From Bacillus sp. AFS006103 (GTDB taxonomy: Bacteria; Bacillota; Bacilli; Bacillales; Cytobacillaceae): a DNA stretch of 64,000 nucleotides. The translations under genes and the position numbers were made by a program. The notes below the pieces were generated by a model, which saw nothing but the letters and a program-made list of their open reading frames with translations, did not search any database and had not been told where the DNA came from. Positions within the stretch are counted from its first letter, which is position 1. Each line of letters opens with the position of its first letter. Below are positions 56,065 through 64,000 of this stretch, one piece after another. The stretch is taken from assembly GCA_002559145.1 (NCBI GenBank), contig NTXX01000006.1, positions 138,360-202,359 of the forward strand, read 5' to 3'.

Positions 56065-56274
56065 TAAAATATCAGCCTAATTTCTTTAACAAATATGTGA
56101 ATAACTTCTCTGTATTTACACACAGTCTGTCCACAGGTGGATAGGCTGTGTTTCCGTTGAAATAATCACTTATCCACATATCTACAGGCCCTACTAGTAC
56201 TTCTACTATTTTTTTTAAAAAAATATATTATTATTTGCTATTAAAAATATGATTAAATCGGAGGCTTACAGACG
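56065..56274. other. dnaA-dnaN spacer: second oriC part with unwinding element
   Basis: Perfect DnaA box at 56170-56178 with further box-like TGTCCACAG and GTGGATAGG before it. Next comes a DnaA-trio-like stretch CTACTAGTACTTCTACTATT (56191-56210) and an A/T-only run to about 56245. This is the same order as the B. subtilis DNA unwinding element. Confidence 0.88.
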
Positions 56275-57411
56275 ATGAAATTTATCATCCAAAGAGATCG
56301 GTTAGTCCAGAGTGTTCAAGATGTTATGAAAGCTGTTACGTCAAGAACAACCATCCCAATTTTAACCGGAATCAAAATTACAGCTACAACTGAAGGTGTT
56401 ACCTTAACCGGAAGTGATTCTGATATTTCAATACAGTCCTTTATTCCAAAAGAGGAAACCGGGGATGAAATTATTGAAGTGAGACAAGCAGGAGCCATTG
56501 TTCTCCAGGCAAAGGTCTTTAGTGAAATTGTCAAAAAGCTGCCGACAGATACGGTTGAAATTGAAGTTTTAGGTTCGCTTCAAACAGTCATACGTTCTGG
56601 TAAATCTGAATTTAACTTGATTGGTCTGGATTCAGAAGAATATCCGCACCTTCCGCAAATAGAAGAAAATAATAAATTTCAGATTGCCACAGATCTTTTA
56701 AAGGCGATGATTAGACAAACCCATTTCGCAGTGTCCACCTCAGAAACACGCCCCATCTTGACAGGTGTAAACTGGAAGGTCGAAAACGGGGAACTAAACT
56801 GTATTGCAACAGATAGCCATCGACTTGCCCTTCGAAAGTCAAAGGTCGAAATAGCGAACAACGAAGGTTATAACGTTGTCATTCCAGGGAAAAGCTTAAA
56901 TGAGTTGAGTAAAATTATTGATGACAGTCATGACTTAATTGATATTGTAATTACAGAGAATCAAATTTTATTTAAAGCGAAGCACTTATTATTTTTCTCA
57001 AGATTGTTAGAAGGTAATTATCCGGATACTTCTCGTTTAATTCCGAATGAGAGTAAAACGGATGTTACCGTAAATACAAAAGAATTTTTACACGCAATTG
57101 ATCGGGCCTCTTTATTAGCAAGAGAAGGAAGAAATAATGTTGTTAAACTTTCGACAATTGAAGGTGGTATCATTGAAATTTCTTCGAATACTCCTGAGGT
57201 TGGTAAAGTTGTTGAAGAGATCCAAAGTGAAGCCATCGATGGAGAAGATTTAAAGATCTCTTTTAGTGCTAAATATATGATGGATGCTTTAAAGGCTCTT
57301 GAAGGGACAGATATCAGGGTGAGTTTTACAGGAGCCATGCGTCCTTTCGTTATCCGTCCTCTTCATGATGAAACGATTTTGCAATTAATTTTACCGGTAA
57401 GAACATACTAA
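56275..57411 (+). CDS. dnaN: DNA polymerase III beta sliding clamp
   Basis: 378 residues, three tandem clamp domains, beginning MKFIIQRDRLVQSVQDVMKAV and ending ILPVRTY. Encircles DNA to hold the polymerase; loaded by the clamp loader. Second gene after oriC. Confidence 0.97.
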   Translation: MKFIIQRDRLVQSVQDVMKAVTSRTTIPILTGIKITATTEGVTLTGSDSDISIQSFIPKEETGDEIIEVRQAGAIVLQAKVFSEIVKKLPTDTVEIEVLGSLQTVIRSGKSEFNLIGLDSEEYPHLPQIEENNKFQIATDLLKAMIRQTHFAVSTSETRPILTGVNWKVENGELNCIATDSHRLALRKSKVEIANNEGYNVVIPGKSLNELSKIIDDSHDLIDIVITENQILFKAKHLLFFSRLLEGNYPDTSRLIPNESKTDVTVNTKEFLHAIDRASLLAREGRNNVVKLSTIEGGIIEISSNTPEVGKVVEEIQSEAIDGEDLKISFSAKYMMDALKALEGTDIRVSFTGAMRPFVIRPLHDETILQLILPVRTY

Positions 57412-57531
57412 AATTTTGAAGCATCATTCACTGCCACCAAAAAGGTGGCTTTCTTTTAGTTTTCTTTGTATCTCGGTGATTTTTTTAGTAAAATAAAGTA
57501 TTGAGACCATTTTAGAAATGAGGGTGACGAT

Positions 57532-57747
57532 TTGCCTGAAAAAATTAACATAGACACTGAATTTATTACACTGGGTCAATTTCTTAAATTGGCTGAAGTA
57601 ATTCAATCAGGAGGCATGGCAAAATGGTTTTTGAGTGAACATGACATATTTATCAATGGCGAACAGGATCAAAGAAGAGGAAGAAAGCTTCGCTCAGGTG
57701 ATAAAATCCAAATTGCCGGTTTCGGAGAATTTGTGATTACCGAGTAA
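57532..57747 (+). CDS. yaaA: S4-domain RNA-binding protein YaaA
   Basis: 71 residues from TTG 57532 with GAGGGTG upstream; the S4 domain reads ITLGQFLKLAEVIQSGGMAKWFLSEH and RRGRKLRSGDKI. Conserved between dnaN and recF in Bacillus; implicated in 50S ribosome assembly in the YaaA/RlbA group. Confidence 0.92.
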   Translation: MPEKINIDTEFITLGQFLKLAEVIQSGGMAKWFLSEHDIFINGEQDQRRGRKLRSGDKIQIAGFGEFVITE

Positions 57748-57790
57748 TTACATGTAATTATCGAGCAGCAAGCAAAAGGATGTCGTTTGC

Positions 57791-58909
57791 ATGTATATTG
57801 AAAAATTAGCACTAACAAATTATCGGAATTACGAAGAGTTGTTCGTAGAATTTGAAAATAAAGTAAATGTCATCCTGGGTGAAAATGCCCAAGGTAAAAC
57901 AAACGTGATGGAATCGATTTATGTTTTAGCCATGGCGAAGTCACACCGGACCTCCAATGATAAAGAACTTATTCGCTGGGACCAAGAGTATGCTAAAATA
58001 GAGGGTAGGGTTCAAAAACAACATAGTTCATTACCGCTGCAATTATTTATTTCTAAAAAGGGAAAAAAGGCAAAATGCAATCATATTGAGCAGCAAAGGT
58101 TGAGTCAATATGTCGGTAATATGAATGTGGTTATGTTTGCCCCCGAGGACCTTAATTTAGTAAAAGGAAGTCCGCAAGTCCGCAGACGATTTATTGATAT
58201 GGAAATTGGGCAGGTATCGCCCATTTATTTACATGATATGAGTCAATATCAAAAAATACTTCAGCAGCGGAATCATTTTTTGAAAATGCTGCAGATAAAA
58301 AAACAGACAGATCAAACCATGCTGGAAATCTTGACGGAACAATTCATCGGGATGGCTGTGAAAATTGTGACGAAAAGGTTCGAATTCCTGCGATTACTTC
58401 AGAATTGGGCAAAACCAATTCACCAAGGGATTTCCAGAGGACTGGAATCGCTCGAAATTACCTATAAACCGTCGGTAGAGGTATTAGAAGAGCTAGATTT
58501 GTCGAAGATGATAGCATGCTTTGAGGAAAAATTCAGTAAGGTTAGAACAAGGGAAATCGAGCGAGGCACTACATTGTTCGGCCCCCATCGTGATGATCTC
58601 ACTTTTTTTGTAAATGGAAGAGATGTTCAAACATTTGGATCACAAGGTCAGCAGCGAACGACTGCATTATCAGTTAAACTTGCGGAAATTGAATTAATTC
58701 ACGCGGAAATTGGTGAATACCCTATTTTACTGCTTGATGATGTTTTATCTGAATTAGATGATTACCGGCAGTCTCACTTACTTAATACCATCCAAGGGAA
58801 AGTACAAACCTTTGTGACAACCACAAGTGTGGAAGGAATTGACCACCGGACATTAAAGGAAGCCTCAACTTTTGTCGTTGAAGCAGGGATTATTAAGAAA
58901 GTTAATTGA
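57791..58909 (+). CDS. recF: DNA replication and repair protein RecF
   Basis: 372-residue SMC-like ATPase that helps load RecA at gaps. Walker [16 protein letters not shown] (about 30-44), signature [16 protein letters not shown] (about 280) and Walker [12 protein letters not shown] (about 317). Lies between yaaA and remB. Confidence 0.97.
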   Translation: MYIEKLALTNYRNYEELFVEFENKVNVILGENAQGKTNVMESIYVLAMAKSHRTSNDKELIRWDQEYAKIEGRVQKQHSSLPLQLFISKKGKKAKCNHIEQQRLSQYVGNMNVVMFAPEDLNLVKGSPQVRRRFIDMEIGQVSPIYLHDMSQYQKILQQRNHFLKMLQIKKQTDQTMLEILTEQFIGMAVKIVTKRFEFLRLLQNWAKPIHQGISRGLESLEITYKPSVEVLEELDLSKMIACFEEKFSKVRTREIERGTTLFGPHRDDLTFFVNGRDVQTFGSQGQQRTTALSVKLAEIELIHAEIGEYPILLLDDVLSELDDYRQSHLLNTIQGKVQTFVTTTSVEGIDHRTLKEASTFVVEAGIIKKVN

Positions 58910-58917
58910 GGTGAACC

Positions 58918-59166
58918 ATGTATATTCATATCGGGGAAGATATTAATATTCGAGCAAGAGATATTATTTCTATCTTGGATAAAGAGAGTGCAAACAACTC
59001 GCTGCTTGTTGAGGAATTCATCAGTCATCGTAAGGATAAAGTAGTTAATCTATCCAAAAACCCCTTTAAATCAATCATTATTACTTTTGATAATGTTTAC
59101 TTATCCCCGATTTCTTCCGGAACTTTAAAGAAACGTTCAAATCAGATGAATATACATGAATTTTGA
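58918..59166 (+). CDS. remB: Extracellular matrix regulator RemB (YaaB, DUF370)
   Basis: 82-residue DUF370 protein, starting MYIHIGEDINIRARDIISILD with RPISSGTLKKR-type region near the end (SPISSGTLKKRSNQ). In B. subtilis RemB promotes biofilm matrix gene expression. It begins eight bases after recF and just upstream of gyrB. Confidence 0.92.
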   Translation: MYIHIGEDINIRARDIISILDKESANNSLLVEEFISHRKDKVVNLSKNPFKSIIITFDNVYLSPISSGTLKKRSNQMNIHEF

Positions 59167-59223
59167 TATTTATTTATTTTTTTATAACGATATAGATATA
59201 TTTTTGTCAGAAGGTGCAGGTGA

Positions 59224-61155
<1,932 letters not shown>

Positions 61156-61182
61156 AGAAAAGGTGAAAGGAGGTAATAAGTA

Positions 61183-63738
61183 ATGGCTGAAACACCAAAT
61201 CCTCGAGTGAAAGATATAAATATTAGTCATGAGATGAAAACATCCTTCCTAGACTATGCGATGAGTGTTATTGTCTCTCGTGCCCTTCCAGATGTTCGGG
61301 ATGGGTTGAAACCAGTTCATCGCCGTATTCTATATGCTATGCATGATCTTGGAATGCATTCAGATAAACCATATAAAAAATCAGCTCGTATCGTTGGGGA
61401 TGTAATCGGTAAGTATCACCCGCATGGTGACTCTGCAGTATATGAAACGATGGTTCGGATGGCACAGGATTTCAACTATCGCTATATGCTTGTAGATGGT
61501 CATGGGAATTTTGGTTCTGTCGATGGAGACTCTGCCGCAGCAATGCGTTATACAGAATCGAGAATGTCGAAAATCTCAATGGAGTTATTGAGAGATATCA
61601 ACAAAGATACGATTGATTATCAAGATAACTATGATGGTGAGGAAAGAGAGCCAGTTGTTCTGCCAGCTCGATTCCCTAACCTCTTAGTAAACGGTACAAC
61701 TGGGATCGCTGTAGGTATGGCAACCAACATCCCGCCACACCAACTTGGAGAAGTGATCGATGGAGTCTTAGCAATTAGTCATGACCCTGAAATTACTACG
61801 CAAGAGCTTATGGAAATTATCCCTGGTCCAGACTTCCCGACAGGCGGAATTATCTTGGGCCGGAGCGGTATTCGTAAAGCCTATGAAACAGGCAGAGGAT
61901 CAATAACCGTTCGTGCTAAAGTAGTAATCGAACAAAAATCAAATGGTAAAGAAGTTATCATTGTCAATGAATTACCATACCAAGTGAATAAAGCAAGATT
62001 AGTTGAGAAAATCGCTGAATTAGCTCGCGATAAAAAAATTGAAGGCATTACTGACCTAAGAGATGAGTCCGACCGTAAAGGTATGCGAATTGTTATTGAA
62101 GTTCGTAAAGATGCGAATGCCAACGTCCTTTTAAATAATTTATACAAACATACTGCACTACAAACTAGCTTTGGAATTAACACATTAGCCCTAGTTAATG
62201 GACATCCAAAGGTGTTGACTCTGAAGCAATGCTTAGTACATTACTTAGATCATCAAGTAGTAGTTATTCGCAGAAGAACAGAGTTTGAATTGCGTAAAGC
62301 AGAGGCACGTGCACATATTTTAGAAGGATTAAGAATAGCCTTAGATAATTTAGACGCAGTTATTACACTAATTAGAAATTCACAAACAACGGATATTGCC
62401 CGCGAAGGTTTAATGACAGAGTTTAACTTGTCTGAAAAGCAAGCTCAGGCTATCCTTGATATGCGCCTGCAACGTTTAACAGGTTTAGAACGAGAAAAGA
62501 TTGAGGATGAATTTCAAAGTCTTATGAAGCTTATTGCTGAATTAAAAGCTATTTTAGCTGATGAGGAAAAGGTTTTTGAAATTATCCGTGAAGAATTGAC
62601 TGAGATTAAAGAGCGATTCAATGATAAGCGCCGTACAGAAATCGTAACCGGCGGAATTGAAAATATTGAGGATGAAGATTTAATCCCTCGTGAGAATATC
62701 GTCATTTCTTTGACTCATAATGGTTATGTTAAACGTCTTCCAGTTTCAACCTATCGTGCCCAAAGACGAGGTGGACGGGGAATTCAAGGAATGGGTACAA
62801 ACGAGGATGATTTTGTAGAACAATTGATTACCACTTCAACTCACGATACGATCCTTTTCTTTACGAACAAAGGGAAGGTATACCGTTCTAAAGGTTATGA
62901 AATCCCTGAATACAGCCGAACGGCTAAAGGGATCCCAATTATTAATCTTCTAGGTGTCGAAAAGGGAGAATGGGTCAATGCAATTATTCCGGTGGAGGAA
63001 TTTGTGGATGACTGGTTCCTATTCTTTACAACCAAAGAAGGGGTTTCCAAACGATCTCCGTTAACCTCGTTTGCTCATATCCGCAACAACGGCTTAATTG
63101 CCCTAAGTTTGCGTGAGGGTGATGAACTTATCTCTGTTCGTTTAACCGATGGCACTAAACATATGATTATCGGTACGAAGAAAGGTATGCTTATTCGTTT
63201 CCCTGAAACGGATGTTCGATCAATGGGACGAACAGCTACCGGCGTAAAAGGCATAACGCTCGATAATGATGATGAAGTTGTTGGAATGGAAGTTTTAGAG
63301 GAAACAAATGATGTGTTAATTGTAACGAAAAATGGATACGGGAAACGGACAAAAGCAGAAGAGTACCGAATCCAAGGTAGAGGCGGTAAAGGGATTAAAA
63401 CCTGCCACGTTACAGAGAAAAATGGTGAACTTGTTTCGATGCGGGCAGTAACAGGTGAAGAGGATCTGATGCTAATCACCACAGGTGGTGTCCTCATCCG
63501 TATGGATGTTGGCGGTATTTCAAAAATGGGACGGAATACTCAAGGTGTGAAGTTGATTAGTATGAAGGAAAGTGAAGATGAGTTTGTCGCAACTGTGGCA
63601 AAGGTAGAGAAAGAAGAAGAAGAAGAAGTAGTAGAGGAAGCAGCAGAAGTACTTGAAAATGGTCTAAACGAAGCTGAAGAGGTTTCTCCTAATGAGAACT
63701 CTCCTGAAGCGGTTGAAACCAATGAGGATATAGAATAA
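61183..63738 (+). CDS. gyrA: DNA gyrase subunit A
   Basis: 851 residues. Active-site Tyr in [10 protein letters not shown] (about residue 123). The quinolone-determining stretch [12 protein letters not shown] is wild type (Ser and Glu present). The GyrA box [10 protein letters not shown] (about 527-536) is intact, with six C-terminal beta-pinwheel repeats and an acidic tail rich in Glu. Starts 27 bases after gyrB, with AAAGGAGG upstream. Confidence 0.98.
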   Translation: MAETPNPRVKDINISHEMKTSFLDYAMSVIVSRALPDVRDGLKPVHRRILYAMHDLGMHSDKPYKKSARIVGDVIGKYHPHGDSAVYETMVRMAQDFNYRYMLVDGHGNFGSVDGDSAAAMRYTESRMSKISMELLRDINKDTIDYQDNYDGEEREPVVLPARFPNLLVNGTTGIAVGMATNIPPHQLGEVIDGVLAISHDPEITTQELMEIIPGPDFPTGGIILGRSGIRKAYETGRGSITVRAKVVIEQKSNGKEVIIVNELPYQVNKARLVEKIAELARDKKIEGITDLRDESDRKGMRIVIEVRKDANANVLLNNLYKHTALQTSFGINTLALVNGHPKVLTLKQCLVHYLDHQVVVIRRRTEFELRKAEARAHILEGLRIALDNLDAVITLIRNSQTTDIAREGLMTEFNLSEKQAQAILDMRLQRLTGLEREKIEDEFQSLMKLIAELKAILADEEKVFEIIREELTEIKERFNDKRRTEIVTGGIENIEDEDLIPRENIVISLTHNGYVKRLPVSTYRAQRRGGRGIQGMGTNEDDFVEQLITTSTHDTILFFTNKGKVYRSKGYEIPEYSRTAKGIPIINLLGVEKGEWVNAIIPVEEFVDDWFLFFTTKEGVSKRSPLTSFAHIRNNGLIALSLREGDELISVRLTDGTKHMIIGTKKGMLIRFPETDVRSMGRTATGVKGITLDNDDEVVGMEVLEETNDVLIVTKNGYGKRTKAEEYRIQGRGGKGIKTCHVTEKNGELVSMRAVTGEEDLMLITTGGVLIRMDVGGISKMGRNTQGVKLISMKESEDEFVATVAKVEKEEEEEVVEEAAEVLENGLNEAEEVSPNENSPEAVETNEDIE

Positions 63739-63860
63739 ATGATGAGGAGGGAGCACATGATAAATGTGTTCCTTTTCTTATGTTGATGAACATTAATAAA
63801 AGAAAGAAATAATTAGAAAGAGTTATTACAATGTTTGTAGTAAAAAAGATAGAAAAACGG

Positions 63861-63889
63861 TTGACTTTAAATATCACAGGTGGTATATT
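63861..63889 (+). promoter_or_regulatory. rRNA operon promoter
   Basis: TTGACT, 17-base spacer, TATATT downstream of gyrA, where Bacillus carries an rRNA operon. The 16S gene itself begins beyond the window. Confidence 0.8.
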
Positions 63890-63896
63890 AATTAAG

Positions 63897-63929
63897 TCGC
63901 TTACGGGCGATAAGGAAATTGCCCTTTGA
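63897..63929 (+). promoter_or_regulatory. rRNA leader boxB/boxA antitermination region
   Basis: A small TCGC-TTACGG-GCGA hairpin (boxB-like) is followed by TGCCCTTTGA (boxA-like), then the TGAAAACTAAACAAAC context usual before Bacillus 16S genes. Confidence 0.65.
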
Positions 63930-63969
63930 AAACTAAACAAACAAGATCGTGCAAACAAACAATAAATTA

Positions 63970-63991
63970 TTAGTTTCATAAATGAAACTAA
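63970..63991. repeat. Perfect palindrome in the rRNA leader
   Basis: Ten-base arms TTAGTTTCAT / ATGAAACTAA with a two-base loop, probably part of the leader RNA fold or a 16S processing stem. Confidence 0.6.
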
Positions 63992-64000
63992 GCCAACGTA

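Overview
The window is a 64 kb stretch of a low-GC Firmicute chromosome around the replication origin. Gene order (gyrA, gyrB, remB, recF, yaaA, dnaN, dnaA, rpmH, rnpA, spoIIIJ, jag, mnmE, mnmG, rsmG, noc, parA, parB, yyaC, ychF, rpsF-ssb-rpsR, yybS, gdpP, rplI, dnaC, purA, walRKHIJ, htrC, rlmH) and protein sequences are Bacillus-like. A member of the Bacillaceae close to Neobacillus is my best guess; the sequence alone does not fix the genus. Sporulation-linked genes (yyaC, spoIIIJ, remB) fit a spore former.

Right part (about 18.8-64 kb) is conserved core. oriC lies between rpmH and dnaA (54.05-54.72 kb), with a second DnaA-box and unwinding region between dnaA and dnaN. dnaA to gyrA run rightwards, with an rRNA operon promoter and leader at the right edge. 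Nearly everything left of oriC runs leftwards, co-directional with replication. Landmarks are three parS sites, a four-gene tRNA cluster (Lys, Glu, Asp, Phe), an inverted PurR-box pair at purA, a DnaA-box cluster next to rlmH, copies of a ~150 bp dispersed repeat, and a 52 bp tandem hairpin repeat between the NERD gene and dnaC.

The stretch 10.4-18.8 kb is accessory and holds the most striking signal. The 3' end of rlmH, which encodes a C-terminal EPYHK and stop, is repeated three more times in the same orientation at 17416, 14724 and 10431, outside any gene. These repeats cut the region into three stacked segments: (1) a lone DUF3231 gene; (2) a SAM-riboswitch-controlled S-methylmethionine permease plus homocysteine methyltransferase; (3) a bioY / acyl-CoA ligase / thiolase / paired hot-dog dehydratase cluster with a clear BirA operator on its promoter. 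The 3' end of rlmH (orfX) is the attachment site of staphylococcal SCC elements, so I read this as a tandem array of SCC-like cassettes carrying self-regulated nutrient modules. No recombinase gene is visible in the window.

The left part (1-10.4 kb) holds a sugar-acid catabolic cluster: DapA-family aldolase, GntP permease, tartronate semialdehyde reductase, glucarate dehydratase, glycerate kinase and a FadR-type regulator. A divergent CdaR/PucR-type activator sits across a 576 bp control region with two identical-half-site palindromes, a 14 bp direct repeat and candidate cre sites. Together these would take D-glucarate to pyruvate plus 2-phosphoglycerate. A truncated YjeM-like permease lies at the left edge, and a decayed ABC-class ATPase fragment separates this cluster from the cassette array.
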